Assembly (NCBI GenBank): GCA_049684495.1
Contig: JBAVFZ010000210.1
Location: 1-7,382, forward strand
Direction: 5' to 3'
Length of the DNA: 7,382 nt
From: JAFGKK01 sp049684495
Lineage (GTDB): Bacteria; Chloroflexota; Anaerolineae; Anaerolineales; RBG-16-64-43
In this document: one piece after another, positions 1-4,430 of the stretch
Numbering within the stretch: position 1 is the first letter of the stretch
Layout of the letters: every line of letters begins with the position of its first letter
Program-made: the position numbers and the translations under genes
The notes under the pieces: model-generated
The model's input: the letters and a program-made list of their open reading frames with translations, nothing else
Told to the model about the DNA's origin: nothing
Databases searched by the model: none

Positions 1-357
1 CCTACAGGCCGGGGGAGAGATGGGATGGTAAACGGAACGCATCCATACCGGAGAGGCATGGGAAGAAGCAGAGGTAACGGGTGGGTGACAAGAAAAGGTT
101 TGACCGGCATGGAAGGGGGATGGAGCGGAGCATGAATGGCTCCGGATCACATATATGAAAAAGGCGGAAAAGGGGATCCTGCGGGCGCGTAATGCGTTGG
201 TTCGATAAGAACCGGCAGGAGCGCACCTGCCAGGTGCGGCATTCTAAAGCCACTGCAGTTGGCGGTTGTAATTTATTAAAACCTTGGCGCCCTTTGCGTC
301 CCTGGCCCAGCCCGACCAGGGCGGGCTTTGCGGTGAGAAAATTATTTTTAATCAAAA
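1..357. other. Intergenic region with no supportable gene
   Basis: No reading frame here resembles a known protein. The open frames that cross it are antisense or out of frame to infA and have low-complexity, Arg/Pro/Ser-rich translations. The first 150 bases are markedly purine-rich on the plus strand. Small dyads are visible: 126-131 with 139-144 (6 bp, 7-nt loop), 199-203 with 209-213 (5 bp), and a perfect 7-bp inverted repeat with a one-base centre at 223-237. None is followed by a T-tract that would make it a terminator. The right third carries a repeat-like stretch that is listed separately. A promoter or leader for a gene left of the window cannot be excluded. Confidence 0.6.
276..340. 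repeat. Possible interspersed repeat of the CTTGGCG/CTTTGCG type
   Basis: The stretch contains CCTTGGCGCC, then CTTTGCG at 292-298 and again at 326-332, ending GCGGTGAGAAAA. I recognise this style (CCTTGGCG...CTTTGCGGTGA) from intergenic repeats scattered in many environmental bacterial genomes. Between the two CTTTGCG copies lies a GC-rich insert with overlapping dyads (300-305 with 316-321; 309-314 with 322-327). Only one copy is in the window, so its repeat nature is inferred from memory of similar sequences and not shown here. Confidence 0.3.
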
Positions 358-381
358 CCGCCCCGATGATCTCGGGGCGGT
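351..381 (-). terminator. Rho-independent terminator of rpsU-infA
   Basis: On the minus strand a perfect 10-bp stem, ACCGCCCCGA with TCGGGGCGGT (372-381 and 357-366), encloses a 5-nt loop. It is followed by TTTTGAT. It starts 5 bp after the infA stop codon, so it closes the rpsU-infA transcript. Confidence 0.85.
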
Positions 382-386
382 CTGTT

Positions 387-653
387 TTACTTCGGCGCGG
401 TTTCCTCGAGGAGCTCACCATCTCCTCCGCCCTTTTTAAACCGGTAGGTGATCCGGCCGCGGTCAAGGTCGTAAGGGGAGAGTTCGACTTTCACGCGGTC
501 CCCGAGGAGGATGCGGATGTAGTTCTTGCGCATTTTGCCGGAGAGGTAGGCAAGCACCGTATGGCCGCTGGAGAGCGAAACCCGGAACATCGTACCAGGC
601 AGCGCCTCGATGATCAGGCCTTCCATTTCGATTTTTTCTTCCTGCTTTGTCAT
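387..653 (-). CDS. infA: Translation initiation factor IF-1
   Basis: This 88-residue protein is IF-1, which binds the A site of the 30S subunit during initiation and works with IF-2 and IF-3. The whole protein is one S1-type OB fold. Diagnostic stretches are EGLIIEALPGTMFRV (residues 11-25), LSGKMRKNYIRIL (37-49) and DRVKVELSPYDLDRGRITYR (52-71). Most IF-1 proteins end close to residue 72. This one carries about 14 extra residues (GGGDGELLEETAPK), glycine-rich then acidic. The ATG is preceded by GGGAG with about 6 nt spacing, and the usual N-terminus supports this start. It lies 33 bp downstream of rpsU and 5 bp upstream of a terminator, so the two are co-transcribed. In many bacteria infA sits in the spc ribosomal-protein operon with rpmJ. 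That is not the case here, so it may be a relocated or second copy. Confidence 0.97.
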   Translation of the reverse strand: MTKQEEKIEMEGLIIEALPGTMFRVSLSSGHTVLAYLSGKMRKNYIRILLGDRVKVELSPYDLDRGRITYRFKKGGGDGELLEETAPK

Positions 654-686
654 GCCCTGCTCCCGGCTACCCCCGGCTGGCGGAGG

Positions 687-890
687 TCAGTCGCCGTTAT
701 CCACCTTGCGTTCCCGCCGTTTTAATCTGCGGATGGATTTTTTCTTCTGGATCCGGCGCAATTCACTTTTGGAAACGAACCAGCGCTTCCTACGGACCGT
801 GCTGAGGATGCCCGAACGGGTGACCTTTTTGCGGAACCGCTTGAGCAGGCTGTCCTGGCTCTCGTTCGGACGGAGTATGACCGTCGCCAT
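687..890 (-). CDS. rpsU: 30S ribosomal protein bS21
   Basis: The 67-residue product begins MATVILRPNESQDSLLKRF and continues with KKVTRSGILSTVRRKRWF, then a lysine/arginine-rich tail. This is the bS21 pattern. The protein binds near the 3' end of 16S rRNA and the anti-Shine-Dalgarno region, and it influences initiation. I chose the ATG at 890: it lies 6 nt after a very strong Shine-Dalgarno AGGAGGTG, and the in-frame GTG at 899 is part of that site. rpsU is the first gene after a long leader whose terminator ends only about 20 nt upstream of the Shine-Dalgarno. Its expression is therefore probably set by read-through of that terminator. It is followed by infA in what appears to be a two-gene translation-initiation operon. 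Confidence 0.96.
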   Translation of the reverse strand: MATVILRPNESQDSLLKRFRKKVTRSGILSTVRRKRWFVSKSELRRIQKKKSIRRLKRRERKVDNGD

Positions 891-896
891 CGTATT

Positions 897-904
897 CACC
901 TCCT
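897..904 (-). promoter_or_regulatory. Strong Shine-Dalgarno of rpsU
   Basis: AGGAGGTG on the minus strand is close to a full complement of the 16S rRNA tail, with 6 nt to the ATG at 890. It settles the start codon, because the upstream in-frame GTG lies inside this site. It sits about 20 nt after the leader terminator's T-tract. Confidence 0.85.
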
Positions 905-922
905 TTCCTCAACAGGGGCATT

Positions 923-960
923 AAAAAAAACTCGGCGCGTCCATGACATCGCCGAGTTTT
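923..960 (-). terminator. Intrinsic terminator/attenuator upstream of rpsU
   Basis: On the minus strand an 11-bp perfect stem, AAAACTCGGCG with CGCCGAGTTTT (950-960 and 927-937), has a 12-nt loop. The T-tract runs on to 923, giving eight consecutive T. It lies between a strong promoter (1122-1149) and the rpsU ribosome-binding site, so transcripts must read through it to reach rpsU unless another promoter exists in the remaining 30 bp, where I see none. It therefore acts either as an attenuator of rpsU-infA or as the end of a separate small RNA. Confidence 0.88.
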
Positions 961-1116
961 GGATCAGGAGAAGAAGCTGGGAAAGAGAGGATCGGCGTTG
1001 AAGGATCTCCTCCGCAAGCAGTTCTCAAATCCTGCCGCCCTCGGGCGGCACCCTGCGTATGGGTTTCAGGTTCGTCCCTGTGTTCTTCCCGGGACGGAAG
1101 GGTAACCCGAAAACCT
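923..1116 (-). ncRNA. Structured leader RNA or small RNA before rpsU
   Basis: A transcript of about 190 nt is predicted from the promoter at 1122-1149 to the terminator T-tract at 923. No protein-coding frame is supported inside it. Visible helices, in order: P1 pairs 1104-1115 with 1061-1072 (12 positions, one mismatch, one G-U). Inside it P2 pairs 1091-1096 with 1073-1078 (CGTCCC with GGGACG, 12-nt loop). P3 is a GC-rich hairpin, GCCGCC-CGAG-GGCGGC, within 1033-1050. A further 9-position helix with one mismatch and one wobble is possible between GAGGAGATC and GATCCTCTC (about 990-1016). The terminator follows. The first 14 nt can alternatively pair with 955-966, which would break both P1 and the terminator. 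This suggests an attenuator. I considered 6S RNA, T-box, SRP RNA, tmRNA and RNase P RNA and do not see their conserved cores. Confidence 0.6.
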
Positions 1117-1121
1117 CGTGG

Positions 1122-1149
1122 ATTATACCCCCTTCCGAAGGGTTGTCAA
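1122..1149 (-). promoter_or_regulatory. Near-consensus sigma-70 promoter with operator-like spacer
   Basis: The minus strand carries TTGACA (1144-1149), a 16-bp spacer and TATAAT (1122-1127), both hexamers perfect matches to the housekeeping sigma-factor consensus. The start point should be near 1115-1116. The spacer contains CCCTTCGGAAGGG (1130-1142), a perfect inverted repeat with 6-bp arms, which looks like a repressor or activator site. The -35 element begins 8 bp after the T-tract of the yggU terminator, so this promoter starts an independent unit: leader, rpsU and infA. Confidence 0.85.
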
Positions 1150-1157
1150 TTTTGCGG

Positions 1158-1184
1158 AAAAAACACGCCCCGGATACCGGGGCG
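1158..1184 (-). terminator. Rho-independent terminator of yggS-yggT-yggU
   Basis: On the minus strand CGCCCCGG-TAT-CCGGGGCG forms a perfect 8-bp GC stem with a 3-nt loop, followed by TGTTTTTT. It lies about 40 bp after the yggU stop codon and directly before the -35 box of the next unit, so it insulates the two. Confidence 0.9.
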
Positions 1185-1225
1185 CAGGGGGGTATGGAGA
1201 ATTCCCAAACCGGAGAGTTTCTGCC

Positions 1226-1558
1226 CTATTTCCCTTCGCTCTCGGATTTGTTTTCCTTGAGATGTTTTCTGACCCGTTCTTCGACGGTGTGCGCGTCGAC
1301 ATCGACGACGGAGATGATCTTGTCTTTGCCCTTCTCGCCTGCGATGATCTCGAGCGCGCTTGTCCGGACGCCGAGTATATGAGCCACCAGCTCCAGAAGC
1401 GCTTTGTTGGCGCTGCCCTCCACGGGCGGGGCGGTAAGCCGGATCCGCAGCGTGCCATCCGAGGAAATTCCGGTCAACTCGTTTTTCCGAGAGCGGGGGG
1501 TTACGTGTACCGCTATCGCCGACCCGGTCCGTCCGTCATGAAAGCGGAATCGACGCAT
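1226..1558 (-). CDS. yggU: DUF167 / YggU family protein
   Basis: This 110-residue protein matches the DUF167 (YggU/UPF0235) family, whose biochemical role is not established. Recognisable segments are IAVHVTPRSRKNELTGI near residues 15-31, the family hallmark LTAPPVEGSANKALLELVA (residues 41-59), and the GEKGKDKIISV strand-turn near residues 74-84. The fold is a small alpha/beta domain. The C-terminal 25 residues are charged (KHLKENKSESEGK). The start is well supported by AGGAGG placed 6 nt before the ATG; this site directly follows the yggT stop codon, only 9 bp away. It is the last gene of the unit, ahead of a strong terminator. Genes of this family often sit beside yggS and yggT, as here. 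Identity is confident, but no function can be assigned. Confidence 0.93.
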   Translation of the reverse strand: MRRFRFHDGRTGSAIAVHVTPRSRKNELTGISSDGTLRIRLTAPPVEGSANKALLELVAHILGVRTSALEIIAGEKGKDKIISVVDVDAHTVEERVRKHLKENKSESEGK

Positions 1559-1567
1559 GCTTTCCTC

Positions 1568-1810
1568 CTACCCGAGCAATCCGATCAGGATGGTAGCCAG
1601 AACCTGAACGATGATAAGGAAAATAAAAGGACTGAAATCGATCATCCCGACGGGCGGGACCACCCGCCGGATGGGGGCAAGCATCGGTTCGACGATGGAA
1701 GCCATGGTCTGGCGAAAGGAGTGGAACGGCGGAAAAACCCAGGATGAAAGGATGTATACGAACACCAGCAGGGTCAACAACAAGGCCAGCATGTTGATGA
1801 AGTTCGCCAT
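1568..1810 (-). CDS. yggT: YggT family membrane protein
   Basis: This 80-residue protein belongs to the YggT/CCB3 family of integral membrane proteins. Two hydrophobic segments are seen, about residues 6-26 and 59-79. They flank a short polar stretch with the family signature PMLAPIRRVVPPVGMIDFSP (residues 42-61). Proteobacterial members often contain two such repeats; this is the single-repeat form usual in Gram-positives and related phyla. Family members have been linked to membrane or division-cluster neighbourhoods and, in plastids, to cytochrome b6 heme attachment (CCB3). The precise role in bacteria is unclear. A GGAG about 6 nt upstream supports the ATG. It lies 41 bp after yggS and 9 bp before yggU, probably in the same transcript. 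Confidence 0.93.
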   Translation of the reverse strand: MANFINMLALLLTLLVFVYILSSWVFPPFHSFRQTMASIVEPMLAPIRRVVPPVGMIDFSPFIFLIIVQVLATILIGLLG

Positions 1811-1828
1811 TCGTCTCTCCGTATTAAA

Positions 1829-1854
1829 GCCGCCCTCGGCGGTGGATTATATCA
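1829..1854 (-). promoter_or_regulatory. Possible extended -10 promoter and hairpin before yggT
   Basis: TGATATAAT (1846-1854, minus strand) matches an extended -10 element and overlaps the yggS TGA stop. No good -35 box is seen. Just downstream, 1829-1842 can form a CCGCC-GAG-GGCGG hairpin followed by only TTTAAT, too weak for a clear terminator. It could give a secondary transcript for yggT-yggU or a 5'-stabilised processed end. This is inferred from short motifs only. Confidence 0.28.
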
Positions 1855-2595
1855 TCGGACCGGCGGGTTTTGCGCGTCTATGGACATGCGCCGGGGACCG
1901 AACAGGGCGCGCCCGATCCGAAGCATGGTCGCGCCTTCCTCGACGGCCTGCTCGAAATCATCCGACATTCCCATCGAGAGCTCCCGCCACCCGGCTTGCG
2001 GCAGTTTGCGGCCGGCGCGTTCGCGTAATTCGCGCAACCGGCGGAAGACCGGGCGCGACGTCTCGGGATCCTCGGCATACGGAGCCATGGTCATCAGGCC
2101 GGCCACGGCCAGGCCGGGAAGCGGGAGGATTTGTTCCCACTCGCGGAGAATTCCATCCCAGGCGGAGGCCTCGGTCGCGGGGAAGCCGAATTTTGAATCC
2201 TCGCCCGAGAGGTTGCACTCCAGGAGAATCGTGATGGTCTTTCCGGCTTCGGCTGCGAAGCGGGAGAGCCTCCGCGCCAGGGCCAGGCTGTCGATCGAAT
2301 GGATCAGCGGGAAGAGCCCGGCCGCCGCTTTGGCCTTGCGGCTTTGCAGATGGCCGATCATGTGCCAGGTGATCGACGGATCGAGCGTCCGGATCTTCGG
2401 TTCGGCTTCCTCAAGGTAATTTTCCCCGAACTCGCGCAGTCCGGCGGCGAAGGCCGCCCGGATCGCTTCGGCCGGCTGAGCTTTGGAGACGGCGATCAGC
2501 CGGATGCCGGCGGCGTCGCGGCCCGCACGCGCCGCCGCTGCGGCGATCCGCTCGTGTACCTTGTGAAGCCGATCGGGAAAAGGTAAAGGTTGCAT
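1852..2595 (-). CDS. yggS: YggS family PLP homeostasis protein
   Basis: This 247-residue protein is a member of the YggS/PLPBP (COG0325) family: single-domain, TIM-barrel, pyridoxal-phosphate-binding proteins that affect vitamin B6 and amino-acid/keto-acid balance and lack clear catalytic activity. The PLP lysine is K38 in IRLIAVSKAQ (residues 31-40). Other family blocks are EFGENYLEEA, WHMIGHLQSRKAK, IHSIDS, the SKFGF block, LMTMAPY, and the phosphate-binding region LSMGMSDDF followed by LRIGRALFGPR near the C-terminus. Length is normal for the family. I chose the ATG at 2595; a GTG codon directly in front (2598) is also possible and neither has a convincing Shine-Dalgarno. It follows pgeF after a 129-bp repeat-filled gap and precedes yggT by 41 bp. 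The pgeF-yggS-yggT order recalls division-associated clusters. Confidence 0.95.
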   Translation of the reverse strand: MQPLPFPDRLHKVHERIAAAAARAGRDAAGIRLIAVSKAQPAEAIRAAFAAGLREFGENYLEEAEPKIRTLDPSITWHMIGHLQSRKAKAAAGLFPLIHSIDSLALARRLSRFAAEAGKTITILLECNLSGEDSKFGFPATEASAWDGILREWEQILPLPGLAVAGLMTMAPYAEDPETSRPVFRRLRELRERAGRKLPQAGWRELSMGMSDDFEQAVEEGATMLRIGRALFGPRRMSIDAQNPPVR

Positions 2596-2609
2596 CACGA
2601 GTTTTTTAC

Positions 2610-2723
2610 CACGGATTGCACAGATTGACCACAGATTTCACGGATAATTCCAGTAAAAATTTTTTCTAAATGGAATTATTGCATACCTTCCTATAAATCC
2701 TGAAAAAAATCCCGTCAATCCTG
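2610..2723. repeat. Intergenic repeat array with central AT-rich dyad
   Basis: The left part carries four near-identical octamers of the form CAC[A/G]GATT on the plus strand, at 2610-2617, 2619-2626, 2630-2637 and 2639-2646 (the last ends in A). The right part carries three heptamers AATCC[T/C]G at 2696-2702, 2708-2714 and 2717-2723, which read CAGGATT or CGGGATT on the minus strand. Between them is a 9-bp inverted repeat, ATAATTCCA (2644-2652) with TGGAATTAT (2671-2679), around an A/T-rich core. Steps are mostly 9-12 bp. The element fills nearly the whole pgeF-yggS gap. Similar CACAGATT/CAGGATT intergenic sequences are familiar from many environmental bacterial genomes. No coding is seen. 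Confidence 0.55.
2690..2718 (-). promoter_or_regulatory. Weak candidate promoter for yggS-yggT-yggU
   Basis: On the minus strand TTGACG (2713-2718) is followed after 17 bp by TATAGG (2690-2695). The -35 box matches 5 of 6 positions and the -10 box 4 of 6. It lies within the repeat array and about 90 bp before the yggS start, the expected place for a promoter of this unit. The overlap with repeated sequence makes chance likely, so this stays tentative. Confidence 0.28.
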
Positions 2724-2724
2724 T

Positions 2725-3507
2725 CTATTCTTCCAGCCACATCAACGCGGCAAACCTTCCGGTGCGGCCGTGCTCGGCGCGGTGGGAAAACCAGTCCTCG
2801 GTATGGCAGGCGGTGCAAACGCCGGCGAGCTCGATTTTAATAACGCCCGACCGGCGCAGCGCATCCTGGTTCAACGCCCACAAGTTCAGGCGCGTCTCTT
2901 CGCCGCGCCGGATGAGCCAGTCCCCGGCTTTATCGCCGAATGCGGCATTCAGCGCATCCAGCACTTCCCCGCCGACGGCATAGTGGTCGGGGCCGATCGA
3001 GGGACCGATGCCCGCGAGAATATCCTCCGGCCGGGAACCGAACTGTGTGCGCATCGCCTCCACCGCTGACGCGGCGACCCCGGCGATCGTCCCCTTCCAG
3101 CCGGCGTGCGCCATACCGGCCGCGCGGCGGACGGGATCATACAGAAGGATCGGCACGCAATCGGCGAACCGCATGCACAGGGTGAGCTCGGGCTTATCGG
3201 TGACCACGCCGTCGGCTTGCGGGAGCGGCTCGCCCGCGCGGCGGCGCGCGGCCAGGAGGACGCGGGTCGAATGCACCTGGTGCAGTTCCGGGACGGATTC
3301 CGGTGCCCGATCGAAGAGGGCAAACGCCCGCCGGCGGTTTTCGGCGACCGCGGCGGGATCGTCGCCGACCGATGAGCCCATATTCAACGATTCAAACGGC
3401 GCGCGGCTCACGCCGCCGCGGCGGGTGAGGACCGCGTGATGCACCCCGGCGGCCTCGAACGCGGGAAAGGTGTAATAACGAACCCCGCCCCGTTCCTGAA
3501 AGCTCAT
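2725..3507 (-). CDS. pgeF: Peptidoglycan editing factor PgeF (YfiH, laccase-domain family)
   Basis: This 260-residue protein is a full-length member of the multicopper-polyphenol-oxidase/laccase-domain family now called PgeF. In E. coli the protein (YfiH) is a cytoplasmic enzyme that removes wrongly incorporated L-Ser from UDP-MurNAc precursors, so that L-Ala stays at position 1. Related proteins have been reported with purine-nucleoside activity. The conserved metal-site residues are visible: H79 in ELHQVHS, C117 in FADCVPILLYDP and H134 in MAHAGWKGT. Also present are GIGPSIG near 167-172 and the C-terminal block CTACHTEDWFSHRAEHGRTG (231-250). The start at 3507 gives an ATGA overlap with the preceding gene and the normal N-terminus; the frame is open further upstream, but that part is shadow sequence. 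It is the last gene of the five-gene unit. No clear GC-rich terminator follows. Confidence 0.95.
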   Translation of the reverse strand: MSFQERGGVRYYTFPAFEAAGVHHAVLTRRGGVSRAPFESLNMGSSVGDDPAAVAENRRRAFALFDRAPESVPELHQVHSTRVLLAARRRAGEPLPQADGVVTDKPELTLCMRFADCVPILLYDPVRRAAGMAHAGWKGTIAGVAASAVEAMRTQFGSRPEDILAGIGPSIGPDHYAVGGEVLDALNAAFGDKAGDWLIRRGEETRLNLWALNQDALRRSGVIKIELAGVCTACHTEDWFSHRAEHGRTGRFAALMWLEE

Positions 3508-4430
3508 GCGCGCGGAGAAGGTTTCACCGCCAGGTCTTCGTCCATGCTTTCCTGCACATACGGATAGGCGAACCAGACGCTGGTGAGCCCGAACAGGGAG
3601 CCGGTCAGAATCCGGAGAAATGGGGTGCTTTCGCGGAATGGAAAATGAAGGAAGGGCAGGTAACTCAGGAGTTGCGTGCCGCCGTCCAGCCCCATCGGGA
3701 TAACACCCAGCAAAAGCCACAGCGCCCAATGGAGCGGTTTAATTTTCCCGCGCAGGAAATAAAAGGCGATGCCGCCCAGCAGGAGAAAGGCGTAGATGGC
3801 CACGTCCCGCTCGCACAACGCGATTTTATATCCCAGGATCGGATCACCGGTGAACGCCCGCGCCTTCCAAAGGTCGTTTGGATCGATCCCCGTTACCGCG
3901 GCGAATTCGTCGCGCGGGTAATCCGGCGCCTCCCCGAAGAGGAAGAACGAGCGGAACCCGAGCTGGTGGCAGCTGAAGCTGTAGATGGTGTAGATCCACG
4001 ACGCGGGGCGGGTTGCGCCGACCTTCATCAACACCGGCGCCAGGATCGCCAGGCCGAGATAGACGGCGACGAATCCGTTGAACGCCGCCAGCCAATGGCG
4101 TGAAAACCAGACCGCCAGGCGGTCCGCGCCGCTGGATAGCGCCTGGATGGGTTTGGGCACGTCGGTTGCATTCCGGTACTGCCCGATGGCCTGGCCCAGG
4201 GCCAGCGCGCTTTTTAATTCCCCTTGGGTCAGCGGAACGGCCAGCCGCCGCCCGTCCACTTCCGCCGCCGGCACGATCGCACCGTAAGTTTGTTTCCAGT
4301 CCGGGCGCGAGTCGACATCGCGGACATCCAGGATATGCGGGAATTCCGGCTGCAGTGCGTCGGACCATTCCCGCGCCCGTGTCGCGGCCGGATCGTCTTT
4401 GCGGATATACAGGTTGACGTGCATGCTCAT
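3504..4430 (-). CDS. DUF2085 membrane protein with degenerate glutaredoxin-like N-terminus
   Basis: This 308-residue protein has two parts. Residues 5-75 resemble a glutaredoxin-like (DUF836 type) domain: strand VNLYIR, then DVRDVDSRP, then YGAIVPAAEVDG with the cis-proline position at P54. The CxxC expected around residues 11-15 is replaced by KDDPAAT, so it cannot be a thiol reductase. Residues about 112-295 are a DUF2085 domain with four or so hydrophobic segments (about 112-136, 209-226, 233-247, 271-290). Its hallmark residues are present: C154-H155-Q156 with R160-S161-F162, C206 in ALCERDVAIY, and P245...D249-G250 with Q253. DUF2085 has no proven function; the conserved Cys/His suggest metal or redox chemistry in the membrane. 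The gene overlaps tlpA by 4 bp (ATGA), has GGAG 7 nt upstream inside tlpA, and overlaps pgeF by 4 bp. Translational coupling is likely. Confidence 0.85.
   Translation of the reverse strand: MSMHVNLYIRKDDPAATRAREWSDALQPEFPHILDVRDVDSRPDWKQTYGAIVPAAEVDGRRLAVPLTQGELKSALALGQAIGQYRNATDVPKPIQALSSGADRLAVWFSRHWLAAFNGFVAVYLGLAILAPVLMKVGATRPASWIYTIYSFSCHQLGFRSFFLFGEAPDYPRDEFAAVTGIDPNDLWKARAFTGDPILGYKIALCERDVAIYAFLLLGGIAFYFLRGKIKPLHWALWLLLGVIPMGLDGGTQLLSYLPFLHFPFRESTPFLRILTGSLFGLTSVWFAYPYVQESMDEDLAVKPSPRA

Noticed and set aside
199..213. GGTTCGATAAGAACC as part of a tRNA T-arm
   Set aside because: No acceptor, anticodon or D-arm can be assembled around it on either strand.
309..329. Plus-strand terminator-like hairpin AGCCCG...CGGGCT followed by TTT
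   Set aside because: Stem of only 6 bp and three T; no plus-strand gene precedes it.
2..466. Minus-strand open frame of 154 codons overlapping infA in another frame
   Set aside because: It overlaps a certain IF-1 gene, has no recognisable motif and contains infA-terminator sequence.
897..947. Micro-frames starting at ATG codons in the terminator loop (7 and 17 codons), possible leader peptides
   Set aside because: No ribosome-binding site before either ATG, and the codons lie in the hairpin and T-tract.
923..1116. 6S RNA, T-box, SRP RNA, tmRNA or RNase P RNA identity for the leader
   Set aside because: Size and promoter would allow 6S RNA and the ends can pair, but the conserved 6S core was not recognised. 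The T-box AGGGTGGNACCGCG sequence and the conserved cores of the others are absent.
1611..2234. Long plus-strand open frame opposite yggT and yggS
   Set aside because: Antisense to two well-supported genes; Arg/Pro/Gly-rich translation typical of GC-rich shadow frames.
3508..3729. N-terminal extension of pgeF (74 extra residues)
   Set aside because: The added part lies inside the DUF2085 gene and has no homology to the family; the ATG at 3507 gives the standard N-terminus and an ATGA overlap.
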